Part shown: in pieces, positions 1 to 9,113 of the stretch | How the letters are laid out: every line of letters starts with the position of its first letter | Numbering within the stretch: the stretch's first letter is position 1 | Assembly (NCBI GenBank): GCA_017409785.1 | Contig: JAFQSD010000002.1 | Coordinates: forward strand, 598,597 to 662,596 | Direction: 5' to 3' | Length of the DNA: 64,000 nt | DNA from: Bacilli bacterium | Lineage (GTDB): Bacteria > Bacillota_I > Bacilli_A > RF39 > UBA660 | Made by a program: the position numbers and the translations under genes | Notes under the pieces: model-generated | Database searches by the model: none | What the model saw: only the letters and a program-made list of their open reading frames with translations | Told to the model about the DNA's origin: nothing

Positions 1-712
1 AGCTTGGTATAAGAAAAATATGGCTGCAAAAGTGAAACAAAATGGAAAAGAAGTTCCATTACAAGAGTACTTATGTAACCAAATAGTAGAGAAAAGATTA
101 AGACAATTATCAGAAAAATTAAAGAAATATCCTAACAGTAAATGGATTAAATATACAGCACAAGACCTTTCTAATCCAGCATTTATCGCAAGGTTAAATA
201 GAGAAGTTAAAGCAAAAGCTCCATTGATTATTAAAAGTTATTTAGAAGGAACAAAAATATCAACTTCTATTAAAACCCCACTAAATGGTGAAGAAAATAT
301 TACTATAACTCCTTCTGATATTAAAAAGGTATTGAAAGAATTTACTGGCGCAATAAATGCCAATGATCCAACCTTTAAGGAAAGAGTAAAGGTAAGAATT
401 AAACAAGATGCAGTAAGATTAGGAATAGATCCAAATAAATATTGTTTTGATAAAGAAAATATTGCATTATTAATTAAAGCAGAGCATGAAAGTGAAAAAC
501 AACCGGTTAAGAAGACAACACAACAATCTCAAGAAACAAAACAACCTCCTAAGAAAACAACAGAAAGAAAACAAACAACAAGTGAGGAAACACCTAAATA
601 TCATAGACCAGCTGGAACACCTACATACTATAAACCAATGACAGCAGAGGAAATATTAGAATCACAAAGAAAACTTGCAGAATGTCCTCCAGTTAAAGTA
701 AAAAGAAGATAA
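1..712 (+). CDS. Hypothetical protein, probably the 3' part of a longer gene
   Basis: The frame is open from the window edge to the TAA at 710-712. An ATG at 20 exists, but no ribosome binding site precedes it and no stop lies upstream in frame, so the gene probably begins outside the window. The visible part is about 235 residues, very basic, and ends in a Lys/Thr/Gln/Pro-rich low-complexity tail (roughly residues 160-200 from the ATG) followed by a short conserved-looking C-terminus ending in KVKRR. No signal peptide or membrane segment is visible. I do not recognise the family. The basic tail could bind nucleic acid, but that is only a guess. Confidence 0.6.
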   Translation, partial: AWYKKNMAAKVKQNGKEVPLQEYLCNQIVEKRLRQLSEKLKKYPNSKWIKYTAQDLSNPAFIARLNREVKAKAPLIIKSYLEGTKISTSIKTPLNGEENITITPSDIKKVLKEFTGAINANDPTFKERVKVRIKQDAVRLGIDPNKYCFDKENIALLIKAEHESEKQPVKKTTQQSQETKQPPKKTTERKQTTSEETPKYHRPAGTPTYYKPMTAEEILESQRKLAECPPVKVKRR

Positions 713-715
713 TAA

Positions 716-748
716 AAAAGTTACACATTGTGTAACTTTTATTTTTTT
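716..748. terminator. Bidirectional Rho-independent terminator
   Basis: An 11-bp perfect stem (716-726 with 730-740) has A residues before it and T residues after it. It can therefore end both the hypothetical gene on plus and pta on minus, whose stop codon lies at 747. Confidence 0.85.
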
Positions 749-1742
749 AATTATTTTGAGCTTGTACTGCTGTTATAGCAACAACTCCAACAATATCATC
801 TGCACTGCATCCACGAGATAAATCATTAACAGGAGCAGCAATTCCTTGACATACAGGACCATATGCTTCAGCTTTAGCTAATCTTTGAACTAATTTATAT
901 CCAATATTACCTGCATCTAAATCTGGGAATACTAATACATTGGCTTGTCCAGCAACATTACTATTTGGGGCTTTAGAAGCCGCAACACTTGGTATAATTG
1001 CAGCATCTAATTGTAATTCTCCATCCATTTTATATTGAGGATATTTTTCTTTAGCAATACTAACAGCTTCAACTACTTTATCAACATCAGCATGTTTTGC
1101 ACTACCCATTGTAGAGTGTGATAAAAATGCAACTTTTGGTTCCTCTTGAACCAATAATTTAAAACTATCAGCACTACTTGCTGCAATAGCAGCCAACTTA
1201 ACAGGATCTGGGTTTTGTTCAAGCCCAGAATCTGCAAATACAAAAGTTCCGTTAGAACCATATTCACAATTAGGAACAACCATTAAGAAGAATGCAGATA
1301 CTAATTCAACTCCAGGTTTTGTCTTAATAATTTGTAATGCTGGTCTTAGTGTATTAGATGTAGAATGACAAGCACCAGAAACACATCCGTCTGCTTTACC
1401 ATCTTTAACTAACATACAAGCATAATACATATAATCTTCAAGCAATAGTTTTTTTGCTTCTTCGTAAGTCATACCTTTATTTTTTCTTAATTCAACTAAT
1501 TTTAATATTAAATCTTCTGTAAGTTCACTTGTATATGGATTAATAATAGTAGCTTTACTAATATCAAATCCATTAGAACTTTCTCTTATTTCTTCATCGG
1601 TACCAATAATAATAATATTGGCAATTCCTTCATTTAAAATCTTACTAGCAGCTTCCATAACACGTTTGTCCATAGATTCTGGTAATACAATTGTTTTTTT
1701 ATCTTGCTTAGCTCTATTTTTAATATTTTCTATAAAACTCAT
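747..1742 (-). CDS. pta: Phosphate acetyltransferase
   Basis: Converts acetyl-CoA and phosphate to acetyl phosphate and CoA in the cytoplasm. This is half of the acetate overflow / ATP-yielding pathway; no ackA is in this window. The 331-residue length is that of the short, single-domain Pta of Firmicutes. It starts with the family's N-terminal pattern (IVLPESMDKRV), and the C-terminal part carries the conserved NVLVFPDLDAGNIGYKLVQR and GPVCQGIAAPVNDLSRG stretches. A LemA gene lies just upstream on the same strand with a 14-bp gap, so the two may be co-transcribed. Confidence 0.96.
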   Translation of the reverse strand: MSFIENIKNRAKQDKKTIVLPESMDKRVMEAASKILNEGIANIIIIGTDEEIRESSNGFDISKATIINPYTSELTEDLILKLVELRKNKGMTYEEAKKLLLEDYMYYACMLVKDGKADGCVSGACHSTSNTLRPALQIIKTKPGVELVSAFFLMVVPNCEYGSNGTFVFADSGLEQNPDPVKLAAIAASSADSFKLLVQEEPKVAFLSHSTMGSAKHADVDKVVEAVSIAKEKYPQYKMDGELQLDAAIIPSVAASKAPNSNVAGQANVLVFPDLDAGNIGYKLVQRLAKAEAYGPVCQGIAAPVNDLSRGCSADDIVGVVAITAVQAQNN

Positions 1743-1756
1743 ACTTCCACTTCTTT

Positions 1757-2293
1757 CTACTTCTCATTTAAAATTTCATACATTTCTTTTTTTTCGTTAT
1801 TATAAAATTCTTTTTTCTTATATTTCCAAAGTAAAGCAACAATATTAGAAGGAAAACTTCCAACTAATTGATTAAATATAACAACATTATCATTATAAAA
1901 CTTAGTTAATCCTAAAATTGCCTCATCATTAGCATTTAATTCTTCAATGATAGTAGCTAAAGCTTCGCTTTTATATAATTTTTCATATTCATCTAAAATC
2001 TTATTAAATTCATTATGAAGTGTTTTTAAACTATTGTTCATTTCAAAATGATTAATAGTAGTTTCATTTAAAAACTCAATATCGTCCATAAATTCTTTAA
2101 GTTTTAATTCTTTTTTTACAATTTGTCTAGCTCTTTCAAGTAAATCAATCTTTTTCTCAAATAAAACATCAATATTGCTTTCAGCTTCTTCAATTTTAAT
2201 AATAGCAAAACTAAATTTATTATAAAAGAATGTAATAATCATTAAAATTATTGAAATTACAATCACAATTGCCAAAATAGTATATAACATCAA
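1757..2293 (-). CDS. LemA family protein
   Basis: 178 residues with one N-terminal membrane segment (residues about 3-24) followed by a long helical domain rich in charged heptads. The pattern is typical of LemA: a membrane-anchored antiparallel helical bundle facing the outside, with the conserved stretch around ANDEAILGLTKFYNDNV and FNQLVGSFPSNIVA. The family's biochemical role is not established. It ends 14 bp before the pta start, so probably lies in one operon with pta. Confidence 0.85.
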   Translation of the reverse strand: MMLYTILAIVIVISIILMIITFFYNKFSFAIIKIEEAESNIDVLFEKKIDLLERARQIVKKELKLKEFMDDIEFLNETTINHFEMNNSLKTLHNEFNKILDEYEKLYKSEALATIIEELNANDEAILGLTKFYNDNVVIFNQLVGSFPSNIVALLWKYKKKEFYNNEKKEMYEILNEK

Positions 2294-2355
2294 ATCACCT
2301 CTATACTATGACAATTATAACAAACTACCAAAGAATTCTCAATAATAAAGTAATA

Positions 2356-4329
2356 TCAAGAACCCTGTTCTTTATCTAAAATTTCATCAAAAACTCTATC
2401 AGTTACTGTTGGTTCAGTGCCTTTAATAAAATACATTAATTTTTTCTTGGTTGTCTCATTAGTAATAGGTTTTCCGGATATTGGTTCTACAAAAACAGCT
2501 GAAACATTTTTAGGAACATCATACCAAACATCTTCATTATTTTTATCTTTTTCATATGCTTCAATGGATTTATACCATATATTCTGTGAATATTTATATT
2601 CACTAGTATTTAAACTTCTGTTGTCATCGTAACCAATCCATACTGCGCACAAAATATCATTATTGTATCCAATATTCCAATTATCACCATTAGTAGTACC
2701 GCTTTTAAGTGCATAAGTATGAGTAAGTTTTGAAGAAAGGCCAACCGCAGTAGGATAATTATAATCAATATAAAGAGGATCATAGGTCGCAGTTAACATA
2801 TTATTTAGAATAAAGGCTAAACTTGAATTTAAAACCAAATCTCTATTATCATCCACCTCATATAATATATTTCCATTATTATCAACCACCTTTCTTATAA
2901 GATGTGGTTCAACTTTGTAACCTAGATTAGCAAAAGCTGAATAACCAGCAGCCATCTCAATAATATTAATTTCATTTGTACCTAGTGGCAAAGAAGGAAC
3001 TTCTTCTAGTTTTGCAGTAATGCCAACACGTCTTGCCACATTTATAAGAGCATCAGTTCCAAGAAATAAGTGAGTCTTTACTGCATATATATTTTCAGAG
3101 TAGGCAACCGCAGCAGCCATAGAAATAGCTTTATTGCCATATGTACCGTTGTAGTTTTGAGGAGAATAATCTTCTTGATTGCTAAACGAAAAAGTTGTTG
3201 CTTCACTAGTAAAAGAACTACTTGTAGTAAAACCATTTTCCAAGGCAGCATAGTATAAGTAAGGTTTCATCGTAGACCCAACCTGTCTCATTGAATCAGT
3301 TGCTCTATTATAAGAAGATTTATTATAATTTCTTCCTCCAACTAGTGCAACAATACCACCATTTTGGGGATTCATCATAATAGCAGCAGTTTCAATTTCT
3401 GACTCATTTGGAATATTTTCTAAGATGTTTTTTTCTAGTTCTCTTTGTGCATTTATATCTAATGTAGTATAGATTTTAAGACCATTAATATCATTATATG
3501 AATCAGGAATACTATCAATTGACTCTAACTCGTCAATTACAGCATCATAATAATACATGATTGTAGAAAGTTCTTCTTCCTCAGAATTAGTAACAAAAAC
3601 TAGTTTTTCATTATAAGCATCATGCATTTCCTTTTCAGTAATTACTTCATTCTCAACCATTAAGTTTAAAATAATATATTGTCTTTCCTTAGCTAAATCA
3701 TAATTAACTAGTGGGGAATAATTAGCAGGAGATTTAGGAATACCAGATAAAATAGAAGCTTCTGCTAATGTTAATTCAGAAGCAGATTTATTGAAATAAT
3801 ATTTACTAGCATTCTCAATTCCATATTTTCCATGACCATAATTTATAGTATTTAAATAGCCTTCCAAAATATCATCTTTATCATAATTAGCCTCAATTCT
3901 TAATGTATACCACATCTCATCCCATTTTCTTTTCCAAGTTTTATCAAAATCTAAAAATAAATTCTTCGCGTATTGCTGAGTAATAGTTGAAGCACCCTGA
4001 ACTGCTTTTCCATTCTTTAAGTTTATATAACTAGCTTTTAAAATACGCAAAAAATCAAACCCAAAGTGCTTATAAAAATATTTATCTTCTGTTGATATAG
4101 TAGCATTTATTAAATCTTCAGAAATATCTTCCAAGTTTACCCATTCTTTTGACTCGTTACCCTTAAAAAAAACAGTATCACTTGCATCGTATAAGATCAT
4201 ATTATTAGCAGTATTAATCTGCACTTTAGGAGAGAATTTAACATACACTGTCGCTCCAATTAAAAAAAGAATAAGGAAAAGAAAACAAAATTTAATCATC
4301 TTCCAAACGAATTTTTTTAAACATTTCAT
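2356..4329 (-). CDS. Class A penicillin-binding protein (PBP1A-type transglycosylase/transpeptidase)
   Basis: Bifunctional cell-wall synthase that polymerises lipid II and crosslinks peptide stems outside the membrane. 657 residues: a basic N-terminus and one membrane segment (about 10-30), then a GT51 glycosyltransferase domain with EDKYFYKHFGFD (catalytic Glu81) and GASTITQQYAKN (112-123). The transpeptidase domain has all three catalytic motifs: SxxK as STMK (352-355), SxN as SEN (410-412) and KTG as KSGT near residue 540. A clear ribosome binding site (GGAGGTG on minus) precedes the start. It is transcribed divergently from the ywiB-argS unit. Confidence 0.95.
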   Translation of the reverse strand: MKCLKKFVWKMIKFCFLFLILFLIGATVYVKFSPKVQINTANNMILYDASDTVFFKGNESKEWVNLEDISEDLINATISTEDKYFYKHFGFDFLRILKASYINLKNGKAVQGASTITQQYAKNLFLDFDKTWKRKWDEMWYTLRIEANYDKDDILEGYLNTINYGHGKYGIENASKYYFNKSASELTLAEASILSGIPKSPANYSPLVNYDLAKERQYIILNLMVENEVITEKEMHDAYNEKLVFVTNSEEEELSTIMYYYDAVIDELESIDSIPDSYNDINGLKIYTTLDINAQRELEKNILENIPNESEIETAAIMMNPQNGGIVALVGGRNYNKSSYNRATDSMRQVGSTMKPYLYYAALENGFTTSSSFTSEATTFSFSNQEDYSPQNYNGTYGNKAISMAAAVAYSENIYAVKTHLFLGTDALINVARRVGITAKLEEVPSLPLGTNEINIIEMAAGYSAFANLGYKVEPHLIRKVVDNNGNILYEVDDNRDLVLNSSLAFILNNMLTATYDPLYIDYNYPTAVGLSSKLTHTYALKSGTTNGDNWNIGYNNDILCAVWIGYDDNRSLNTSEYKYSQNIWYKSIEAYEKDKNNEDVWYDVPKNVSAVFVEPISGKPITNETTKKKLMYFIKGTEPTVTDRVFDEILDKEQGS

Positions 4330-4400
4330 AAAAACACCTCCAATTTACTATTATTATTGAAGAATAAATACCAAAATATGTATAAAAATATAAAGAATTG

Positions 4401-4409
4401 TGTTATAAT
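4401..4409 (+). promoter_or_regulatory. Extended -10 promoter for ywiB-argS
   Basis: TG-T-TATAAT at 4401-4409, 30 bp before the ywiB start, in the gap between divergent genes. There is no convincing -35 hexamer at 17 bp, so recognition probably depends on the extended -10. Confidence 0.65.
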
Positions 4410-4438
4410 CTATACATAAATTTGAAGTGGGTGATAGT

Positions 4439-4798
4439 ATGTCAAAAATTAATATACACACAGTGTTAAAAACACAAGAAAAAACTTATGAGTATAATGT
4501 CCCTGCAATCTTTAAAGAAGACGAAAGGACTATTATTTATAAAGAACAAGACGACCAACGCACTACTACCAGCTTCAATTATAGAACTAAAGAATTAATT
4601 AGAGAAAATGATTCATTGAGAATGCATTATATCTTTAATAAAGATAAAAACTCAAGAGGAACAATCCTTGTTAAAGAATTTGGTCGTTCATTAGATCTTA
4701 TAATTAAAACGACTAAGATACTCCGATGTGAGAACAATATAGAAATAGAATTTTTAGTCGAAGGACAACCATTTAATTATAAAATAGAGGTGAAATAA
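4439..4798 (+). CDS. ywiB: DUF1934 family protein (YwiB-like)
   Basis: 119 residues, beta-strand rich with no signal peptide. This matches the small DUF1934 family, which is predicted to form a lipocalin-like barrel of unknown ligand. The gene pair ywiB-argS is conserved in Bacilli, and argS starts here only 1 bp after the stop, so the two are translationally linked. The ATG at 4439 is chosen over a GTG at 4427 because the GTG lies inside the ribosome binding site (GAAGTGGGTGAT). Confidence 0.75.
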   Translation: MSKINIHTVLKTQEKTYEYNVPAIFKEDERTIIYKEQDDQRTTTSFNYRTKELIRENDSLRMHYIFNKDKNSRGTILVKEFGRSLDLIIKTTKILRCENNIEIEFLVEGQPFNYKIEVK

Positions 4799-4799
4799 T

Positions 4800-6548
4800 A
4801 TGAGTATTATAAAAAATATAACAAAAGAATTAGAAAATATAGTAAAACAAGCTGGTTATGAAGTAGAAAACTTAGTACTTCAACCATCGGGCAGAAAAGA
4901 TTTAGGACAATATCAAATAAATGATGCAATGCCATTAGCAAAAAAATATGGAAAAGCTCCAAGAATGATTGCAGAAGATATCGTAAAAGTTTTAGAACAA
5001 GATCCAAGATTTACAAACATAAATATTGCGGGTCCAGGATTCATTAATATAACTTTAACTGATGAATATTTAGTTGAAATATTAAATAAAATATCAAAAG
5101 ACATTAACCTAAATATAGATAAAGAAGATCCTAAGAAAATTGTAATTGACTATGGTGGAGCAAATGTTGCTAAAGCCTTACACGTAGGTCACTTAAGAAG
5201 TGCTAATATTGGTGAAGCTTTAAAAAGATTAGCTAAATTATTAGGACATGATGTACTAGGAGATGCACATTTAGGAGACTATGGTAGACCACTAGGTTTA
5301 GTATTAAGAGAAATTAAAGAAAGATATCCAAACTTAGAATATTTTGATGAAAACTATACAGGAGACTTCAGTGAAGTAGAATTACCTATAACAAATGAAG
5401 ACCTTGAGATTATTTATCCATATGCATCAAATAAAGCTAAAGAAGATGAACAGTACTTAGACGATGCAAGAGATATTACATTAAGAATTCAAAGACATGA
5501 AAAAGGTTACTATGACTTATGGAAAAAAGTAGTAGACATTTCTAAAGAAGATATAAAAGGAACTTATGCAGCATTAAATGTATTCTTCGAAATATGGAAT
5601 GGTGAGTCAGATGAAATGGAATATTTTGATGAACTAAAACAAATTTACGAAGATAAAGATTTATTAGTAGAAAGTGAAGGAGCACAAATAGTTGAAGTGG
5701 CAACAGAAGAAGATAAGGCACCAATGCCACCACTAATATTTACTAGAAGCAATGGTGTTGCTTCATATGAAACAACAGATTTAGCGGCAATCTATGAGAG
5801 AAAAATTAACTTCAATCCTGATGAAATTTGGTATGTTGTTGATGGAAGACAGGCTCTACACTTTGAACAAACATTTAGAGCAGCAAGAAAAGCAAATTTA
5901 GTTAGAGAAGATGTTTTATTAGAACATATCGGATTTGGAACAATGAATGGAAAAGATGGAAAACCATTTAAAACAAGAGACGGTGGAGTACTAAGTCTAA
6001 AAGCATTAATGGATTTAGTATATAAAGAAACATACAGTAAAATAACAAACGAATCTATTCAAGAACAAGAAAAAGAAGTAGTTGCTAAGACAGTAGCTGT
6101 AGCAGCATTAAAATATGCAGACCTTTTACCTTTTAGAGGAACAGATTATATATTTGAACTAGAAAAGTTTGCTGATTTAGAAGGTAAAACAGGATCATAC
6201 ATTTTGTATTCAACAATCAGAATGAAATCATTACTTGCTAAAGCATCTGGATTAAAACAAGAACAAATGCATTTAGTTGGTGGAGAAACAGAAAAAGAAA
6301 TAGCTCTAACAATCTTAAGTATGCCTACAGTTTTAACAAAAGCTAAAGAAGCAAGATCATTAAATGATATTGCTGAATATCTATACAAACTAACATCTTT
6401 ATACAATAAATTCTATGCAGAAAATAAAGTGTTAGTTGAAGAAAATAAACAACTACAAGAATCTTGGTTAGTTTTAACAAAACTTGTATATGATATAAAT
6501 ATCTTACTTTTAGATGTTTTAGGAATAAAAGTTCCTGAAAAAATGTAA
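4800..6548 (+). CDS. argS: Arginyl-tRNA synthetase
   Basis: Class Ia aminoacyl-tRNA synthetase charging tRNA-Arg. 582 residues. The N-terminal additional domain specific to ArgS covers roughly 1-100, and the HIGH signature is present as HVGH (128-131) within GGANVAKALHVGHLRSANIG. The C-terminal DALR anticodon-binding helical domain ends with the family's DVLGIKVPEKM-like terminus. The KMSKS loop is replaced by a KPFKTRDGG-type sequence, as in many ArgS proteins. Start ATG with GAGGTG upstream inside ywiB. Confidence 0.97.
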   Translation: MSIIKNITKELENIVKQAGYEVENLVLQPSGRKDLGQYQINDAMPLAKKYGKAPRMIAEDIVKVLEQDPRFTNINIAGPGFINITLTDEYLVEILNKISKDINLNIDKEDPKKIVIDYGGANVAKALHVGHLRSANIGEALKRLAKLLGHDVLGDAHLGDYGRPLGLVLREIKERYPNLEYFDENYTGDFSEVELPITNEDLEIIYPYASNKAKEDEQYLDDARDITLRIQRHEKGYYDLWKKVVDISKEDIKGTYAALNVFFEIWNGESDEMEYFDELKQIYEDKDLLVESEGAQIVEVATEEDKAPMPPLIFTRSNGVASYETTDLAAIYERKINFNPDEIWYVVDGRQALHFEQTFRAARKANLVREDVLLEHIGFGTMNGKDGKPFKTRDGGVLSLKALMDLVYKETYSKITNESIQEQEKEVVAKTVAVAALKYADLLPFRGTDYIFELEKFADLEGKTGSYILYSTIRMKSLLAKASGLKQEQMHLVGGETEKEIALTILSMPTVLTKAKEARSLNDIAEYLYKLTSLYNKFYAENKVLVEENKQLQESWLVLTKLVYDINILLLDVLGIKVPEKM

Positions 6549-6556
6549 AAAATAGT

Positions 6557-6585
6557 TGTATTTCTATAAAAACTATGTTATAAGT
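6557..6585 (+). promoter_or_regulatory. Promoter for rpoE
   Basis: TTGTAT (6557-6562), 17-bp spacer, TATAAG (6580-6585), also preceded by TG at -14. The start point would fall near 6592, inside the 5' arm of the argS terminator. The rpoE transcript would therefore carry only part of that hairpin and escape termination. Confidence 0.5.
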
Positions 6586-6627
6586 TTGTTGGCGCTTTTA
6601 TAGTGCTAACAAACTTTATTATTTAAA
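6583..6627 (+). terminator. Rho-independent terminator after argS
   Basis: A 14-bp stem (6583-6596 with 6604-6617, two G-T pairs) with a short loop is followed by an interrupted T-rich stretch. The long stem compensates for the weak U-tract. Confidence 0.6.
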
Positions 6628-6656
6628 CATATAATGTTTTGATATAGGAGGTCAAT

Positions 6657-7103
6657 ATGAGTCTTAAGAAAATGACAAAAGAAGATTTAGAATTACTATC
6701 AAACAAGGATATAACAGATTTAATATTATCAGAAAGTAAAAAATCAATTAATACAGCTGATCTTTTCAAAAAAATCATCGAATTATTAGAATTACCATCA
6801 AGTACATTTGAAAACAAGATTGGAGATTACTATACCTCTTTAGCAACAGATAAAAGATTTATTTTATTAGAAGATGGTACTTGGGATTTAAGAAGTCGCC
6901 ATACATCAGATAAAGTAGTAAAAATTACTGACGACGAAGATGAAGAGGAAGAAGAGCAACTAGATGAACAAGAAGAACAAGAAGATGATTCACTAGAAGA
7001 TAGCTACGATGATACAGAAGATGAAGATTACGATGAAGATACAAATGAAGAATTAAAAGATTTAGTAGTAATCGACGAAGATGAATTAGAACTAGAACAA
7101 TAA
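6657..7103 (+). CDS. rpoE: DNA-directed RNA polymerase delta subunit
   Basis: Auxiliary RNA polymerase subunit found in Bacilli. It promotes enzyme recycling and sensitivity to initiating nucleotide levels. 148 residues: an N-terminal winged-helix HARE-HTH domain (about 1-85, ending in FILLEDGTWDLRSRH) followed by an unstructured tail made almost wholly of Asp and Glu (about 95-148). That two-part design is diagnostic. It has a strong ribosome binding site (AGGAGGTC). It is one of the best arguments here for class Bacilli rather than Clostridia. Confidence 0.93.
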   Translation: MSLKKMTKEDLELLSNKDITDLILSESKKSINTADLFKKIIELLELPSSTFENKIGDYYTSLATDKRFILLEDGTWDLRSRHTSDKVVKITDDEDEEEEEQLDEQEEQEDDSLEDSYDDTEDEDYDEDTNEELKDLVVIDEDELELEQ

Positions 7104-7115
7104 TCTAGTTTTTTT
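7090..7115 (+). terminator. Rho-independent terminator after rpoE
   Basis: 6-bp stem AACTAG/CTAGTT with its loop containing the rpoE stop codon, followed by seven T. It overlaps the end of the coding region. Confidence 0.65.
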
Positions 7116-7128
7116 CTTAAAAAAAATA

Positions 7129-7137
7129 TGATATAAT
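7129..7137 (+). promoter_or_regulatory. Extended -10 promoter for prfA
   Basis: TG-A-TATAAT at 7129-7137, starting 14 bp after the rpoE terminator U-tract. The -35 position is only T residues. Confidence 0.65.
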
Positions 7138-7167
7138 ACAACTGATTACCGAGAAAGGGTGAAATAT

Positions 7168-8232
7168 ATGATAGAAAGATTAGAAGCAACATTAGCAAAG
7201 TATAATCAACTACAAGAAGAACTAACAAAACCAGAAATACTAAGCGATGTTAAGAAAACACGTGAATATTCAAAAGAAATGTCCTCTTTAGAAGATATCG
7301 TAAATTGTTATAAAAGATATAAAAAAGTGTTAGAGGATATTGAAAGTACTAAAGAAATGACAAAAGATCCAGACTTAGGAGAAATGGCTAAAGAAGAACT
7401 AAAAGCCTTAGAAGACGAAAAAATACAACTAGATGGTGAATTAGAAATATTATTAATTCCAAAAGATCCTAACGATGGTAAAAACGTTGTGGTAGAAATT
7501 CGTGGTGCTGCAGGTGGAGATGAAGCTAACATCTTTGCAGGAGATTTATTTAGAATGTATACAAGATATGCCGAAAAACAAGGATTCTCATATCAAGTTT
7601 ACAACTCTGTAGATGGAACTGCAGGAGGATTTAGTCAAATTGAATTTATTATTAAAGGAAAAAACGCTTATTCATTATTAAAATATGAAAGCGGGTCACA
7701 TAGAGTTCAACGTGTACCAGTTACAGAAGCCAACGGAAGACTTCAAACATCAACAGCTACAGTATTAGTAATGCCAGAGGCTGACGATGATATTGATATT
7801 CAAATTAATCCAAGTGACTTAAGAATTGATATTTATCGTTCTAGTGGTTGTGGAGGACAAGGAGTAAATACTACAGACTCTGCAGTAAGAATCACTCACT
7901 TACCAACAAATACAGTTGTTACATGTCAAAATGAACGTAGCCAAATTCAAAATAAAGAACAAGCTATGAAAGTATTAAAGACAAGACTTTATGAATTAGA
8001 ATTACAAAAACAATTAGAAGAAGCTGGAGCAGCACGTCGTAGTAAAATCGGAACAGGGGATAGAGCAGAAAAAATTAGAACTTATAACTATCCACAAAAC
8101 CGTGTAACAGACCATAGAATTGGTTTCACAACAAACAATCTAGATAGAATTATGGATGGAGCATTAGATGACGTAGTTGATGCTTTAATCCAAGAAGATC
8201 AAAAAAGAAAACTTCAAGGAGAAGAAGAATAG
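7168..8232 (+). CDS. prfA: Peptide chain release factor 1
   Basis: Recognises UAA and UAG in the ribosomal A site and triggers peptidyl-tRNA hydrolysis. 354 residues. The tripeptide anticodon is visible as PVT in HRVQRVPVTEANGR, in the place of E. coli PAT. The catalytic GGQ lies in SSGCGGQGVNTTDSAVR. The ATG at 7168 is used because the GTG at 7159 lies in the ribosome binding site GAAAGGGTGA. prmC, which methylates the GGQ glutamine, follows 10 bp later in the same operon. Confidence 0.97.
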   Translation: MIERLEATLAKYNQLQEELTKPEILSDVKKTREYSKEMSSLEDIVNCYKRYKKVLEDIESTKEMTKDPDLGEMAKEELKALEDEKIQLDGELEILLIPKDPNDGKNVVVEIRGAAGGDEANIFAGDLFRMYTRYAEKQGFSYQVYNSVDGTAGGFSQIEFIIKGKNAYSLLKYESGSHRVQRVPVTEANGRLQTSTATVLVMPEADDDIDIQINPSDLRIDIYRSSGCGGQGVNTTDSAVRITHLPTNTVVTCQNERSQIQNKEQAMKVLKTRLYELELQKQLEEAGAARRSKIGTGDRAEKIRTYNYPQNRVTDHRIGFTTNNLDRIMDGALDDVVDALIQEDQKRKLQGEEE

Positions 8233-8242
8233 GAGTGAGAAT

Positions 8243-9067
8243 ATGCGAGTAGAGGACTTATTAATATATGGAAAAAGTAAGTGCCATTCAGATTTAGCTA
8301 AAATGTTACTCGCAGAACTTCTAAACCTAAATTCTTTAGAATTACTAAATCATTTAGATGATATAGTATCAAAAGATAAATCAGAACTTTATAAACAAGA
8401 AGTAGATGCTGTTCAATCAGGAAAGCCCATTCAATATGTTATTGGTAACGTAAATTTTTATGGGGAAATATATGATATCAATGAAAATGTACTAATTCCT
8501 AGATTTGAAACAGAAGAACTATTAGAAAATACAATTGCTTACATAAAAAAATTTTTCACAGAACCTGTGGATATAATTGATTTAGGCTGTGGAAGTGGAG
8601 TAATCGGACTCACATTAGAAAAGAAAGTTTCCACAAAATCTGTGGATTTAGTTGATATAAGTCCAAATGCCTTAGCCGTTACTTACAAAAACTGTGTAAA
8701 ACATTCTTCAATGGCCAATTTAATTAACAGCGATATGTTTGAAAAAGTGGAAAAACAATATGATGTAATTATAAGTAATCCACCTTATATAAAAACAACA
8801 GAAGAAATTGAAGATATAGTCAGAGATAATGAACCACATCTTGCACTATACGCTGGAGAAAATGGCCTAGATTGTTATAGAAAAATCTTAAAAGATGTTT
8901 CAAAACATATGAAAGAAAGATGTCTAATAGCCTTTGAAATAGGTTATACACAAGCGGAAGATATCACAAATTTAGTCAAAGATAATCTTCAAAACGTAAG
9001 GGTAGAAGTAAAAAAAGATATGTCCGGTAAAGACAGAATGCTATTTATTTTCAAAAATCTTGAATAA
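8243..9067 (+). CDS. prmC: Release factor glutamine methyltransferase
   Basis: SAM-dependent N5-glutamine methyltransferase acting on the GGQ motif of release factors 1 and 2, both of which are encoded in this window. 274 residues: N-terminal helical substrate-binding domain, SAM-binding motif I as DLGCGSGVIG (about 114-123), and catalytic NPPY in DVIISNPPYI. A YVIGNVNFYG-like linker precedes the Rossmann domain, as is usual in PrmC. Confidence 0.95.
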   Translation: MRVEDLLIYGKSKCHSDLAKMLLAELLNLNSLELLNHLDDIVSKDKSELYKQEVDAVQSGKPIQYVIGNVNFYGEIYDINENVLIPRFETEELLENTIAYIKKFFTEPVDIIDLGCGSGVIGLTLEKKVSTKSVDLVDISPNALAVTYKNCVKHSSMANLINSDMFEKVEKQYDVIISNPPYIKTTEEIEDIVRDNEPHLALYAGENGLDCYRKILKDVSKHMKERCLIAFEIGYTQAEDITNLVKDNLQNVRVEVKKDMSGKDRMLFIFKNLE

Positions 9068-9078
9068 AAATTATCAAC

Positions 9079-9110
9079 AAACCTCACTATTAATATGAAA
9101 GTGAGGTTTT
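9079..9110 (+). terminator. Terminator after prmC whose 3' arm contains the spoIIR ribosome binding site
   Basis: 10-bp stem (9079-9088 with 9100-9109) followed by a short T-run. The 3' arm is AGTGAGGTTT. GTGAGGT (9101-9107) is also the only Shine-Dalgarno-like sequence before the spoIIR ATG at 9114. Read-through mRNA from prmC would therefore hide the spoIIR start. Confidence 0.7.
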
Positions 9111-9113
9111 TAT